A DNA stretch of 64,000 bases from Rhinopomastus cyanomelas (Eukaryota; Chordata; Aves; Bucerotiformes; Rhinopomastidae): NCBI GenBank assembly GCA_013400115.1, contig VXBP01003486.1, forward strand, positions 186,001 to 250,000, given 5' to 3'. Under the pieces are notes generated by a model. It saw only the letters and a list, made by a program, of their open reading frames with translations, was not told the DNA's origin and ran no database searches. Made by a program: the position numbers and the translations under genes. Shown in pieces: positions 22,641-35,844 of the stretch (position 1 is its first letter; each line of letters starts with the position of its first letter).

Positions 22641-23280
22641 TTCCTCTTCTTCCCTCCCTTGGAAGCAGTGCTGATATTGGGTTTCTTTCCAGCACAGCTA
22701 ATAAAGAAAAAACCCATCTTTAAACGTCTAGGTCATTAAGCTGTCAGGAAATCTATAAGAGGCATCTCTTCTTGTAGACCAGATTTAAGAAGAATTAAAA
22801 CTGAAACCTTCATAATGACTCTGTAAGTCTCTGAGTAGTTAAAGCAAAAATGAGAGTGCAGGGATTTTTTTCAGGTGTCAGCATGAAAACCACTGTGTGC
22901 AATGCTGTGGTTGTAAAGTAAGTATGTTATATAAATAAACATAACAAATGAGTTAAACCGTTACGTGTAATCACACACATATGTAATAAATACAATAAAT
23001 AGATATAAATAAATAAACAAACAAAGCCAGTGGTGAAGGACATGAAAACTAGCAAAAAACTGAATCAGAACAAATGCTCTACAGCAGATGTAGTAATCTC
23101 ATCTCACAAGAGCTGTCACTGCTACAACTAACCCTGGAGCTGTAAAAACAAGAAAAAAACTTGTAAAATGGATTTGATTCCAGAATATTACAAGTTCTGT
23201 CATTAGGGGTAAGATTAACAAGTAGTCTGCGAGAGGTCTACGCTCTTAATGATGCAGGCATCTCCAGGACACAGAATGAT
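22641..23280. other. Unique sequence with AT-rich simple repeat
   Basis: Contains the AT-rich, TAAA-like simple sequence at 22919-23027 and otherwise nothing recognised. Confidence 0.45.
22919..23027. repeat. AT-rich TAAA-type simple repeat
   Basis: Repeated ATAAATA and ATAAACAAACAAA words, degenerate through most of the interval and cleanest at 23001-23026. Confidence 0.7.
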
Positions 23281-23414
23281 TTGGTAGAGTGGGTTCTCCT
23301 ACCCCTCTCCTTTGCCCTGGTGAGATCACATCTGAAATACCGTGTCCGGTTCTGGGACCCTCAGTTCAAGAAGGACACAGAACTGCTGGAGAGAGTCCAG
23401 CATTACTCCAGAAA
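23281..23414 (+). mobile_element. CR1 LINE ORF2 internal fragment
   Basis: Sense internal piece: 'gttctcctacccctctcctttgccctggtgagatcacatctg' to 'gaactgctggagagagtccagcattac'. It encodes part of the 'LVRSHLKYRVRFWDPQFKKDTELLERVQ' segment. Both ends are missing. Confidence 0.88.
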
Positions 23415-23846
23415 GACAGGGAGAAGCAGGATTAAGTCTGGAACACTGCACTATCTCCACTCACACGTAGAAACAAAAAATGTCTTGATAAAATAGAACT
23501 GATCCCGAACAAGAGTTTTCCTAGGAAACAGTGATTTTTTTCCTCTTGATGGCTTTTTTTTCTGGCTGAATTGTGTTTGTCTGGGTTTAGGTCAGTGTGG
23601 CTGCTGTGATAATGAGGTTCATTTGTCCCCACAGAGCTGTGCACTTACACGCAAGTTACAACTACGACCACACTACACATGTGGTGAGATGGACCAAGAT
23701 CGGGTCTGATGATGCAGCTTGGTTTTGCTTTTGAAGATGAACAGACAGTAGTACGAGGGAGAACATAAACACATCCCCACTCAAAGGTGCCCAAATCACC
23801 ACAGGGAGTTCTGCAGAGAAGTTTGTCTAAGATGTCTCCCCAGGTC

Positions 23847-23895
23847 ATGGCTCTTTTCCAGCCTCAATAATTCTGTGATTCAATACTTCTGTGAA
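23847..23895 (+). mobile_element. CR1 3' tail remnant
   Basis: 'ggctcttttccagcctcaataattctgtgattcaatacttctgtg' is the last 50 bp or so of an older CR1 type with three degenerate tail units. Confidence 0.65.
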
Positions 23896-26800
23896 GGCAT
23901 CCCTTGAACGTAGGATAGATGTAAGCCCCACTGGCTTCAGTGACCCTTGTTCCCAGCTTCCATGAGTCTGGGGTACCCTTTAAACAACAGCTTCACTAAT
24001 ACAGGAAGTCTGTTACTCTAAAGTGACCGCACATGACTGTCACTCTCCTTTAGACCAAGTCCACCCTACAAATAGTCGGGGCAACGTGGAATGTCAGGAG
24101 AGAAACAGAGCCAGAAAAGACAAGAGTAGACACAGAACTCTGCAGCTGGAGAGAAAGGACTATTTTTCTTGTGCCTGTAGTTTTACTGCAAAGCACCAGG
24201 GAGATAAAGAAAATGTTGGGGTGAATCTCTACCTCAAAGCAGTGACTATCTGAACAGTCAGTAACATTTCTCTGCTCCTTGTTTCACTTTGGCGCCTGGT
24301 AACAGGGTTCTGATCTCCAAGACCTGCGCTCATTACATCTGAGTTCAGCTTCCCAGTTTGTACTGGTGTTAACAGGAATCCAGCAGCTCAAGAGTGGAAG
24401 CAGCATTTTAGAAATGAAGGAGCCTCAGATTGCCCAGAGCAGCCCTCACCAGTTCTCAGCGGTAAGTTCTGGTTTTATCAGCTGTGACACCACCGCTGCT
24501 GGAGGTTCATCATGGCACTGGAATCACCATGAACCACAAACTCAGTCCTATTGGTTGATCTGCTAGACCCCAAGAAGAGGGGAAAAAAAAGTGACACACC
24601 AAGAACACAAGGAATTAAGGAGAAATCCAGAAATTCTTTGTGCACAGCGCAGGATTAATTTGTGTAGTGAAGTAATTCCTCCTGTCACCTCAGATTCGTA
24701 ATTCTTTATGGTAACGTAAATAATGTCCTTTGGGGTTTTGTTTATTCATCTGTGAGGAAGAAGGTTTCTCTCTGAGCACAAGAAATGCTTAGTGTGTGCT
24801 GACATGGGACGGGGCTGAAAGGCAGGACAACAAAACTCAGGTACATTCTAATAGCACTGGTCTTTGTCAGATTACTGGCTACTTCTGTTGTCGCATGAGA
24901 AGCTCCAACGAGTATTAGTATGCGCCAAGGGTTCTTGAGATGCAGAGAAAACACTGGGGCTGCCCTGCTGGAGTAATTTACACACAGCATTTGGTGTAAT
25001 GGACTTTGACTACGTATACCTCTAATTCCCTCCCTGTGATGGACTGTGATCTGATCTACATTCATAATCCTTTCGTAATGCAGTGTGTGGTTGCTGAAGG
25101 TTAATTGATAGCCATTGACTAATAAGGCATTTTGCTGTTGGAAACATGTGACGCTGGTTTGGAACAGGGACAGCGCGGCAGAGTCTGGAGGCAGTGGAGC
25201 AAAGACATGGTTTGCAGTCGGAGCTGGGTGATTTAAAGTGTATCCTCAGGGCCAGCGGGACACCTTCAGAGATCTAGACGTGTTGGTTGGCTCTGCAGAC
25301 CTTTTCAAGGCACAGGAAATACTGTCTGAGAGAGAAATGCCACAGAAAGGCAGCAAAGTATTGGGCACTGGCTTAAATGGCTAGTAAAGACATTAAACGA
25401 GCCTGGTGTGTGCAGATGCTATAAATGAACTGTTCTGTTTCTGTCTCCCCTGCCAGGATGCTGTAGCGTACTTAGACAACAAGAGTGCGTGTCCGATGAA
25501 CACCCTAGGCCTGACTCTTGAACTGCTGATGTTGCAAACAACCCCATCTAAAGCACAGCCAGTCTTATCATCCTCAGCACCAGTGCCCGAACGCTCCGCT
25601 TAGTGTCTTAAGCTGGGAGGTTTACCTTAGAATCAGGTAGGCAATTAGTCTGAGGGTGTGATTATTGTAGCGAACGATTTGTGTGCGCTAGCCAAATTAC
25701 TTTAAACCCTTGGTGCTTTTATTCATTGGATTTACGTTTGGTGTGGAATAATTCCATGGTTATGGTTCTCTCTTTGATATCATGCCCTCAAACTCGTCGT
25801 GTTTTTGTTTTCGTGACACTTTGTGTCTTTGACTGAGTGGATGTGGTTCCGGTTAATTTAGTCAATGATTCTCTAGTGATCAGAAACATTACTACCCACT
25901 TTAGTATTAAATTTCTGAGTGATTAATTCATACTCTGTGATTGTCAACTGTTGCTTTTTAAGCCCAAATAATAGTAATTTGAGTCATTTAAAATCGTAAT
26001 CCTAGTTAGTGCAAAGTGAGACCACGTCTCTATACAAGACAACAAATACACGTTAAAGAAGGGAGATCAAGTCTTTGTATTTGTACCTCCTTCAGAGAAC
26101 CTCACGGGTCTGCTGCTTGAAAATATTCTTGGTAAAGGGTATTAAAGCACCATTCTCAGTGCTTCCAATTTTCTGCATAGCACACGAGGTGTAACTTCCA
26201 TGGAAAAACAGGTGTGGTCCAGAGATGGACAGTTGGGCTGGAAACAACTTCTACTTTAGCTGCTGGTAAAGAAAGAGCTAAAATCACTAGAACCCAGTAT
26301 CTGTGCATGGACACACAACAGAGGTCATCCGAGACTTTTGAGAGTGTTTTGGGGAGATGGAGTGTGATGTGTAGGATCGTGTTGTTGTTTCTTCTCATCT
26401 CAGTCAGGCAAAGGATTTCCAAAGGCTGCTGTGCCTTGGCTGGGACCACCATGGTCTTCTGCCTGGAGCAGAGATACGGGAAACAACTGAAGCATTAAAC
26501 CCCCAACACAAAAGCAATCACACTACAAATAGAGAGCCCTCCAATATATTATACACGGGCTAATTAAAGCTGTGACCTGGAATTAACGTGGGGAGGACTG
26601 GAGTACATCACATGCTGTGTACGAACCACGAGTGGTACACAAGGGCAAATATGACTAGAGTAGCACCTGGTTAATCCTATTAATTCACACCTTGTTTAAC
26701 TAAGGGAAGGGGCTCTGCTCCAGAAGTGGGTGCAGTTCCATCAGAAATATGACAAAATATCTTACAGGGACAGGAATACTAACATCTTGACCATCCATCT

Positions 26801-27090
26801 TTTGGTTTCTTTTAACACCACTGGCATCTGAGCAATCCATATTGACTGTTTTATTATGTGCAAATTAAAACAACCCCTGTCTCGGGGTTGTAGATGAGAC
26901 TTAGAGTTCTCCCCAGGAACTTGTGTAACCCTCTTGTACAACAGGTAGCTTTACTCAAATGGTATTGCTGTTGTGCCTGGGAGGTTTTGGCTGGGAGCTG
27001 ACCTGAAGCACTGGTCAGGACCTGCTGTGATAGCACAGACCCCATTTCATTCATGCAGTCACTGCCAGCTTTGCTTTGTCTGCACAACAG
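23896..27090. other. Long unique block, no gene recognised
   Basis: 3.2 kb without CR1. AT-rich stretches at about 25060-25140 and 25630-26030, with TTAATTG, TAATAAG and AATTAG words, look like candidate non-coding regulatory sequence. Frames of up to 107 codons lack domains, and those at 26156-26498 overlap on both strands. Confidence 0.4.
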
Positions 27091-27236
27091 AGCATCCTCT
27101 GGAAGGGAACATGAGGTTTAAAGCCCACTTGGATGTGTTTCTGTAAGACTTGGTCTAGGTGATACTGCTGTGGCATGGGGATTGGACTAGATGATCTTTT
27201 GAGGTTCCTTCCAATCCCTAATGATTCTATGATTAC
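27091..27236 (+). mobile_element. Short CR1 3' end
   Basis: Sense: 'ggtttaaagcccacttggatgtgtttctg' to 'gatgatcttttgaggttccttccaatccctaatgattctatgatt'. It is 5'-truncated. A 183-codon minus-strand frame at 27051-27602 runs through it antisense and is not a gene. Confidence 0.92.
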
Positions 27237-30200
27237 TCTCCAACAGGATGAAGGGAGCCTGTGCACAGACAAAGAGGAGTGACCTTGTGTTCCTCTACCT
27301 GTCATTAACCTGCTCTCTCCAGACAGCCCAGAAACACTCTCCAGGTGGAGCCATGCCAGCGCTGCAGCTCTGACTGAAACCAGGTCCTCTCTGGTAAGTG
27401 GACAGCAGCACTGACATTTAGATAATTTGTTTTCAGATATCTTGGCCTTATCTGGTTCTTTCCATGCTGCCTGACATTTTGTGTTGTAAGCATTGCTTCT
27501 ATCATTTGGTTTTTTCCTCTGGATTTTGGGCTGCAAGCAATATCTCACGGATGTTCTGAAGCAGAAATTTGCCAGCAATCTCTGGATGGTTCCTAACACC
27601 ACACGGGCTTCTGGAAGTAACTGAACACCTAATCACTTCAAATAGAACTAATTGCTCCTAAGCAATACTACACTGCAACACGGCGCTGTCATAAATTGAT
27701 ACGTAAACTTTGCTGGTGCCAGCAACAGCTGCTTTATTAGAGTGGTTGTGACCATCTATTGAGGCTCAATGTCTAAACCCTCTTTGTGGATCATTTTTCC
27801 CCAGTCAATCCAGACAAAAATCCCTGTCTAGTGTGTAGTGAGTGCTTTGTTTTTTCAAAACAGGAAAGTTTTGAGGAGTGTGTTAATTTCTGTTCCCTGG
27901 GTCCAGATTTCTGTAGGGCAGTGCTCTGAGGATAGACCAAAAGGGCCTTTCAGGTTCAGAGAGGGTAGGCAAAACCAGCACAGGGCATCCCGATAAACTA
28001 CTGATTAGTTCTAACTGTAGAAAAACCTGGCGTGTTCCAGTGGAAGCCTTTTTGGAAACCTAGAGGAGTTTGGAGTTTTCGAGTGGCAGGTCTGATATCT
28101 CAACTTCAGCTGCTGCTTGTATGTTAGAGGCTGGTCTCTAGTGCCCTGAGGTGCCCTGAGGTTGTTGTGCGTGTTCAGTGCCACTTTGTCTTCAGTCTGC
28201 TTCGGTCATGCCTGTCTCTGGTGCTTCTTGTTACTCAGGTTTCTGCCCTCTTTTGCTTTCCTTCCTGGATCTCCAAGCAGTCCTGCCCATTTGGGGTTTT
28301 CTCTGTTTCTCACCCTTTGTGGCGCAAAGATTAAAGGTGATATCTTGTCTGGTTTTGTGACTCCACCACAACTGTTTGCATTTTCCTTTTGCACCAGAAC
28401 CAGCCTGAAAAGGAAAGGTCTGACACTGCTTAGAAGCCCCCTGAGAGAACCCATGGTGATGGCTTCAGGTCAATTTATCAACACTCTCCATTAGGACTTC
28501 ACTTTTAGCGCACGCTGTGTCATTTCTGATGTGTAGATGCAGTGGAGGGTGGTGTTGCTGCCAAGGAAGACTTAGGGCAAACTTAGCAAGGAAATGACAG
28601 ACCTACCTGGGTTGAATTCTGTGACCCAGCAATGGCTTCTAGCCACAATTTATTAATAAGCCCTGCACTAGCCCTAAGTTGCTTTGCCTTTGTTCTTTGC
28701 CGTACTCTTGTAAATCCAATAAATAAGCATCAAAAGGTAGGAGTTGATGTTCCCAGATCTCCTCTGACTTGCCTGCATCGAGTCATAGATGTGAGCCGGC
28801 AGCCAGAAGCGCTGTCTCTAACCCGCTGACTGAGTCGTGGTGCTGAATGAGGTTTCACCTTATTCAAACCATTCCGTTTGCTCGACAGGCTCACAAACCG
28901 GTGGGCTTGTTTGTTTGTTTGCTTGTTCTCACTTTTTAGCACCGTGCTTCTTCCAGTGAGGTAAATAACAGGCAGGCCTATGATAAATTTCACACCTCTT
29001 CGGCGAGATTGCGGAGGCCCGTGGTCAAATCTCCACCTTCAGGTGTTTATTGGCATTTATTCTTGGGTAAACGAGATGTCGCTCCTCAGTGTCCTCATAA
29101 CCTTTCCTCCAGATAAACAACCTCACTTTTCCTCCAGGTTGTTTCTGCTCTGGCAGAACACCCCTGGAAGTCAGTCTGAAGACTTTTGGTGGCATTTTTA
29201 GCCTATTTCTGCTCAAAGTTTGCCGCGTTCCATACGACTGCCCTGGACGCTTCAAGTCTGTCAGGATCTTTTGAAAAGAGAAGCACGAAGGAGAACACTG
29301 GTTTAGGCAATTAAAACCTGTCACTTCATAAGATCAGTGGATTCTGAGGCGTCCTTTTTCCAAGGTACTTTCAGGGGGCTTACGGTGTAATGTTGAGATA
29401 ATGACGGTGGAAATCATCTAGTTGTCAAAAACTGCCGACGCGCCCGACTCTTCCCATCTCATTAGGAGAGTCTTTCTTTTTATCTCCTCTCGTTTTTTCT
29501 TTCCCCATCTTCCCCCTTGAAATGTTCTTACCCAATGAATGCCCAAACATGTAATTTTAGATTGCGGGCTTTTGGTCTGTGAGCCTACGCTGGAGCGAGG
29601 GTTTCTGTGTAATGACTTGATAAACCTGTCAGGATTTGACTAGCAATGCATAATAAATGTGGTTATTAGAGGAGATATCCCTTTCCCAACAACGGCGATC
29701 GGATCTTTAGCAGGTTAGGAATCTTAATTCTCCAGTAATTCTCTTTCTCTCTTTTCCCCTCACCTTTTCTCTTCCTCTTAATTGATTAAGGACTTCAGTA
29801 GATTGTAGTACCATGTCTTCGGGTTGGAAAACCCTCTGACAGTGGAAGTGTAGCTTCTTGTAAATATTGGCTTTATTTCTGCTTCCACAAAGCGATCCAC
29901 ATTACACGCGTTCTGAACTGCTTAGAATGCAGTCCAGCCACTTCACGTGCCCGTTAATTCACCCAGTTTGTGGCTGCATTACATCACCTCCTGCAGAGCC
30001 CCCGTCCCATAGCCCTCCTCGCAGCCGCTGCCGCTTCCTGGAGGAAAGGCAACGCTGTGGAAGGATTCTGGAAGCTGCATGTGCATTCTTCCAGAAGTCT
30101 GTCATGATGTGGTGGCAGGGGGGGACTGGGTAGAAAGCTACAAGCTGTTTACACCACAGACCCTCGATAGCACTGGAGCACCCAATTCCTGAAAGCTGCA

Positions 30201-30525
30201 GCAATCCACTAAAGAGGATTATGTGTTTTGGACAGGCAATTAGGGGTGATTAGGAGGAGAACCGCCACTCATCCCGGCGATGGGACAGGCAGAACGCGGG
30301 CGGGCTGACAGCTGTTCGGTGAACGAGCAAAGCACCCTACATGGACAAGAAGTCACAGGCAAAGGGAAAAGAACGGCCCGCGAAGGGATAGAAGTTGTGA
30401 CTCGTGGTTTAAGGTCACAGCTTCAAACCAGTAGCAGAATCCTGCTAACCTGTGTCCCAGATCAGAACAATAAGCTCCTGCTTTCTCTGAAACCACAGGA
30501 AAACTGTCTGGTTTGAAAGAAGAAA
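27237..30525. other. Long unique block with candidate conserved stretch
   Basis: 3.3 kb. It has a 10-bp direct repeat at 28141-28160, a GTTT run at 28905-28927, and a smooth AT-rich block at about 29380-29800 with words such as ATGCATAATAAATG and TTGATTAAGG that suggest regulatory DNA. No gene recognised; frames of up to 110 codons are on opposite strands of each other. Confidence 0.4.
28905..28927. repeat. Short GTTT simple repeat
   Basis: 'cttgtttgtttgtttgcttg' gives about five units of a 4-bp repeat. Confidence 0.75.
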
Positions 30526-30690
30526 GGGCTGCCCTGGGGGCTTGTGGAGTCTCCTTCTCTGGAGACTTTTAAAACCCACCTGGACATGCTCCTGTGCGAC
30601 TTGGTCTCGGTGATCCTGCCCTGGCAGAGGGATTGGAGTAGATGATCTTTCGAGGTCCCTTCCGATCCCTCATGTTCTGTGATTCTGTGA
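30526..30690 (+). mobile_element. Short young-type CR1 3' end
   Basis: Sense: 'gggctgccctgggggcttgtggagtctcc' to 'gatgatctttcgaggtcccttccgatccctcatgttctgtgattctgtga'. It is 5'-truncated with two intact tail units, so relatively recent. Confidence 0.93.
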
Positions 30691-31508
30691 CTATTTACTA
30701 CTGAAAGCTTTGGGAAAGCTTCAAGTAACACATCAGCAACCACAAAATACACTCTGAAAAACATCCTTTCCACCTCTTCAATGATTTTCAACCATTTCTT
30801 TTAAGGGTTTTCTTTATGCAGCTGGATGAAAGTTGTGAAATTCTGTGCCAACTAGGCAAAAGTTTGTAGCCCTCACATCTCCCACCACAGAGCAACCCAC
30901 AGCCAGATGGAGATTCCTCCATGCCTTTTAGAGCAATCACTTCACATCTGAACATTCAAACTGGAACCTCTCTGTCCATTTATCGAACAGCACATGAAGT
31001 TCTCTTGCTAAAAGGCAGGAGTTGCCTCTTTTCTCTCTCTTTAATTTCTGGCTAGAGAACACAGGTGGAATGATAGCCACGTGTATCGTCAGCTGGTCTT
31101 TTCAGTGATTTAAATGAGTATCTAAAGAACAGCACAGTTTTGGCAGGGAAGTGTTTTCAGTCTTTTTTAATATGGCTTGAGAAGCATCACGTGGTGTCTG
31201 TGCTTGATTTTTGGTCTGTTCTCTTTCCTTTCGTTTTCTGATGGCAGCAAATTTGAGGTTGAGGTAGAGACAGAGCTCTTCTTGGTTTTTGCCTGCTCCA
31301 CGAGCAGTAAAGACGGTGTCTCACTTTTTCTGAGACCTTGGGGTTTCAGCTGCAGGCACTGTCTCTGTCCTAATGTTTATTTATCTTTGCCTTATGAAAC
31401 AAACCAAAACCCACCAAAAACCAAAACACCCCAAACTTTTGGTTTCAGGAATTTGCACAGAAATGCAGGATCTGCACTCGGTATGTAATTTCTAAAATCA
31501 GTTTCACA
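30691..31508. other. Unique sequence between CR1 copies
   Basis: No repeat or coding signature recognised. A 103-codon frame at 31177-31488 starts with a hydrophobic stretch but has no recognisable domain or supporting signals. Confidence 0.4.
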
Positions 31509-31990
31509 TGATTATTGAGGGTGGAAAAGACCTCTGAGATCATCCAGCCCAGCCCATGACCTGACACCACCACATCACCTAGACCAGGGCACTAAGGGCC
31601 ACAGCTAATCTGTCCTTAAGCACCTCCAGGGGTGGGAACCCCACCACTGCCCTGGGCAATCCATTCCAAGGTCTGATCTAACAGAAATCCTAACATCGAA
31701 CCTAAACCTTCTCTGGGACAGCTTCAGGCCCTGCCTCTCGTCCTGTCACAAATTGCCTGGGAGAAGAGCCCAACCCACATCTGACCACAACCTCCCTTCA
31801 GGTAGTTGTGGAGAGGGAGAAGGTCCCCCAGAGTTCTCCTGTTCTCCAGGGTAAACAGCCCCAGCTCCCTCAGCCTCTCCTCATCAGACTTACCCTCCAG
31901 TCTCTTCCTTGGTCTCTTGGCTCCTCTACACCCACTCCAGCACCTCAACCTCTTTCTTGAAGCCCAGAACTGCACTCTTCTGCTGAAAGG
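31509..31990 (-). mobile_element. CR1 LINE fragment, older type, antisense
   Basis: Antisense 3' end through ORF2 C-terminus: 'attattgagggtggaaaagacctctgagatcatcc', 'cctccaggggtgggaacccc' and 'ccagctccctcagcctctcctcatcag'. It carries the 'gaggtcttttcca' type tail of an older subfamily. Minus-strand remnants include 'SDEERLRELGLFTLENRRTLGDLL'. Confidence 0.9.
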
Positions 31991-32999
31991 GTCCAGAGCT
32001 GCTTCTTCTGCAACTTGCCTTGCCTGCGTTTGGAGTGCTTTAGGACAATTCATGCATCCACAACTTTTGGTGACTTTATGGCCTCTACCTGTCACCTGGA
32101 CTCTGCCCTTCCTTAAAGGAAGTTGTTTGAAGACTGCAGCGACTGCGAACAAGCAGAGCTAAGCGAATGAGGGGCTTTTTCACAAGACTTTTCAGTGAAT
32201 CACATTGAAATGCAATAAAGAGAGACAATAAGGTTCAGTAATTGACCAGGAGCAACGGATCTGTAATAAATAATGTCTTTAATCACTGAAATTTAATTTT
32301 AAGAGCATGCCATGCTCTTCGCGTTTCCATTGGGGAAACCATAAATTAAATGTGGCTCTCGTCTGAAGTCCTGGTTGACAGAGATGATCCTCAGAAATCT
32401 ATTCGAGGTGTTTTCTTCTTCCGAGTGCGCGCAAGCTTGGCTGCTCATGGCAAACACTTGTGCTAGATAAATTCCACGCCGTATCGCTGTACGTCTCTGG
32501 CTGCGTTTCAGCTTGCACGGTGTGACTACTAACATGGCACATGTACTGTTAGCTGCTAGGATGAAAATCTGTTAGCTGAGGTTCTTCAGTGATGGCTACT
32601 GCATCCCAGAGAGGGGGCTACTGCTGAATGTGGGAAAAGCTCCACATCCCTTTTCCATCGCTGAAAGCTCTTTAAATAGTGAAGATACAAGTAGGATCAT
32701 GGTTTCGCCTCCTTTGCCTTTTGCATCTCTGCAGGTTGGATTCTGAGTCTTGAGGGTGGCTCTGGATGGCCACAACCATGCAGACTTGTCAGCTTCGTGT
32801 TAAAGTGGGGATGCAGTTCTGTTGGCCTGCTGGTTCACTGCACCCTCATCAAGACTGCTTCGACATTGTGCCAAATTAAACAGGGTGGGGTGGAGGTTGC
32901 CAGCTTCTAATCTCTGTTAACCTGATGTAAATCAGGAGTGTTTCCACTGAACTAAACACTGTCATTCTGCTTCAGCCACCAAGAGGGGTCCACATCTCA
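31991..32999. other. Unique block, no gene recognised
   Basis: Repeat-free. The 32190-32540 interval is AT-rich with smooth composition (a candidate conserved stretch) and the rest is unremarkable. Confidence 0.4.
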
Positions 33000-33175
33000 C
33001 ACACTGGCACAGGTTGCCTAGAGAGGTGGTGGAGGTCCCATCCCTGGAGACATTCAAGACCAGGTTTGAACGGGACTCTGAGTAATCTGTTCTGGTTAGA
33101 GATAGCCCCCATTGTTGTAGGAGGGTTGGACAGATCACCTTTGGAGGTCCCTTCCAACCCAACATATTCTATGGT
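33000..33175 (+). mobile_element. CR1 LINE 3' end, older type
   Basis: Sense: 'cacactggcacaggttgcctagagaggtggtggagg' to 'tttggaggtcccttccaacccaacatattctatggtt'. It is 5'-truncated and diverged. Confidence 0.9.
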
Positions 33176-33327
33176 TCAGCCAAGACCTAGCAGTGTAAGC
33201 AGAAGACATGCAACTGCATAACCTTTGCATCTTGTGGAACAGTCATAAACAGACCACAGTTTTACAGTAATTGTATATTGCCTGTGAATCAATAAGATTA
33301 ATTTGTTAGTAGTGTGATCAACTCTTG
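33176..33327. other. Unique spacer
   Basis: Short stretch between two CR1 copies; nothing recognised. Confidence 0.4.
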
Positions 33328-33609
33328 CCAGGCTCTGCTCAGTAGCATCCAACGATAGGACAAGGGGCATGCCAGTTGGAACACAGGAGGTTCCACATCA
33401 ATATGAGAAGGAATTTCTTCACTGTGAGGGTGACGAAGCACTGGAAGGGGCTGCCCAGGGTGGGTTGTGGAGTCTTCTTCTCCAGAGACCTTTCAAACCT
33501 GCTTGAATGTGTTCTTGTGTGATCTACATGATCCTGTTGTGGCAGGGGGATTGGACTGGATGATCTTTCGAGGTCCCTTCCAATCCCTAATGTTTTGTGA
33601 TTCTGTGAC
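33328..33609 (+). mobile_element. Young-type CR1 3' end
   Basis: Sense: 'ggctctgctcagtagcatccaacgataggac' and 'ccacatcaatatgagaaggaatttcttcactgtgagggtgac' to 'ctttcgaggtcccttccaatccctaatgttttgtgattctgtga'. The coding remnant still reads as the last 50 or so codons of ORF2. Confidence 0.93.
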
Positions 33610-34858
33610 AGAGTGTTCTTCATAGAACTGGCATGGCAGATGCTGGAGTCAGGCCATTAGTCATTGCTCTGATGAGCTGTGCAAAGCAAAAGCCGTGCAA
33701 ACTGCACGCTACCTGCGAAAGGCGCTGAAAAGGGTGCACGCCAAAGCCCGATCCGCCAACGTCCGCGCTACGCAGCTGCGGTGGTTCTCCATAAAGAACA
33801 GTTTCAGTCGTGAATGAAACGTAATTGACTTCTGTTTTGTTCCTGGCCAGTAGATGAGCTTAAGATGTACACGAGTGTGGCGAACCCCAGGGAGGTAGAG
33901 AGCATCATAAAAGCGTTCCATTGTGCGCTCCGAAGCTGTCATCCACAGCTAGCTAACAACCACTACAGGTTTTTAATATAATCCCCCATGTCCCTGCCAG
34001 TGCTCCTCGCCTCTTACGTCATCTTGCTCTGGGCCAAGCGTTTGTTTTCCCCAGATGGCTATCGCAAAGCTGCTGACAGCTTTCCCCACGGAGAAGCGGT
34101 AACGCAGCAGTCTTCCAATTCATTTAGCACCACAGCGAAGGAAAGGCTGTCGATGTCCCGATGCGAAAGCGCTCTGCCGGGCGTTCCACCGTGCCCGTGT
34201 TCTCAGCGTGTTGGGGCACGGTAAGTCAGAGCACGTGCTTTTTGGTGTCTTCCTGCCTTTCAGTGCGGCTTAGGGTTTCTCAGAGCTGGAATTCAGGTGG
34301 CAGAGGAGATGTAAAAAAGCCAAGTGTGACATCATCAGCAACTGGTAGCGGTCATGGAACTATAAATCACGTTTTGTGGGCCGGAGTGAAAAATAATTCC
34401 TCTGAAAGATGTGCACTGCCGTTCCTCTTGCCTAAACTTTTGCCCTTGTGAACAGACTGAGCTGTGTGAAGTTTTGAAACTGATATCTGGCAGAGCTATG
34501 AACATCCAGGGAAGCTGTTTTTCTCCAAATGTGTGGAAAAAAAGGCTTGTGTTTGCCAGTAATTATTTTCCATCTGATCCTGTTGTCTCCGTGGAGCAGG
34601 GGCAGATTAGGGAGCAGCGAAACACCCTTGTTTCTGTCCCAGTCTCACTGGGATGGGAGGAGGAAAATGCCAGATCGTCACTCCACACGGGAGAACCTCA
34701 GTAAACTGTGGGATGTGGCGAGAGGTTGCTTGTGCGTGGGATGGTTGTGGCTGCTAGGATACACCCCAGGTCTCACCTTCATCCAGGAGCAGCTGAAGTG
34801 ATTGACTCCCTCTTGTGAAACTCAGGGTTCATCTGTCAGGCTCCTGGCAGCTTGTTAA
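33610..34858. other. Unique block with small CpG-rich patch
   Basis: Repeat-free. The interval 33700-33790 is rich in CpG (about ten) against a CpG-poor background. A second milder patch lies at 34080-34220. Frames of up to 97 codons overlap on the plus strand without a domain. Confidence 0.4.
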
Positions 34859-34912
34859 TCACAGAACATCAGGGATTGGAAGGGACCTGAAGGATCATCT
34901 AGTCCAAATGCA
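34859..34912 (-). mobile_element. CR1 3' tail, very short, antisense
   Basis: 'tcacagaacatcagggattggaagggacctgaaggatcatctagtcc' is the last 50 bp or so of a young-type CR1. Confidence 0.88.
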
Positions 34913-35539
34913 GCCTTTGCTTAGGTGCCTCTGCTTCAGTGTTTCTCTCCTAACCTTTATTTTCTAACTGAATTCAGGGTTTATTTTTAATCTCCATGCT
35001 AAACAATTTTCTTTAGGGTGCCCCAATCAACTCAAAGCGCTGGGAGGTTTTGTGTCTAATTTGTTCAGCTATGTGAGTGCACTGACAGCAACTGGAAGTA
35101 GTTTAAACTGATTCTGTTGGTTCTCTGTAACTGGCTGGTTGAGCAGAAAGCATCCAGAGCCATTCAGGTGATACAAAGGAGGTTAAAGAGTCACTCTGAC
35201 ACAAGCAGTCATGGTTCTCCCACCGATAATCTGCCTACCGCAGTCAGTAAGTCGTTTAAACTGTGGCCACCAGTGCCTGTAGCAGCTCTGAGTAAGCACA
35301 GTTATTTCAACTGTTATTTCAAGTGGGAGGAATCTTGGTGCCTGAGTTCAAATTGGGTTTAAAACATGAAACAAAAAATGTAAAAATCAAGTAACCCTTC
35401 TGCTTCCTGGTTCTCCAGCTTCCAAAGCACTCAGTGTCTCCAGCTCTCCAGCTAATGCTTCCATGAAAGACCCTTGAAAATGACTTCTTTTACCCCAGAA
35501 GCTGTTGGGATGGAGGTGGCATAGCACCCTGTAGAGGCA
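34913..35539. other. Unique spacer, no gene recognised
   Basis: Nothing recognised; the longest frame is 81 codons. Confidence 0.4.
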
Positions 35540-35790
35540 CAGCATCACAGGATGATTTGGGTGGGAAGGGACCTCAGAGATCATCCAGTTCCAACCTTCT
35601 GCCAGGGGCAGGGACATCTATCACCAATCAGTTTGCTCAGATCCCCATTGATCACTTCCAGGTATAGAGCTGCCACAACGTTCCTGGGCAACCTATTCCA
35701 GTGCCTCAGCACCCTCACAGGGAGGAATTTCTTCCTAAGATCTAATACAAATCTACCCCCTTTTAGCTTCAAACCATTCCTCCCTGCCGC
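35540..35790 (-). mobile_element. CR1 LINE 3' end, antisense arm of an inverted pair
   Basis: 'gatttgggtgggaagggacctcagagatcatcc', 'ggaatttcttcctaagatctaatac' and 'tttagcttcaaaccattcctcc' mark an antisense CR1 3' end of an older type, with a minus-strand frame through the ORF2 end ('LRKKFLPVRVLRHWNRLPRNVVAALYLEV'). Confidence 0.9.
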
Positions 35791-35844
35791 TTAAATTCAT
35801 CTGAAAGGTCAGAGTGGGCCATTCTTAGAAGCAGAGGAGATGAG

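Noticed and set aside
27051..27602. 183-codon minus-strand frame
   Set aside because: It runs antisense through the CR1 3' end at 27091-27236 and shows no known domain.
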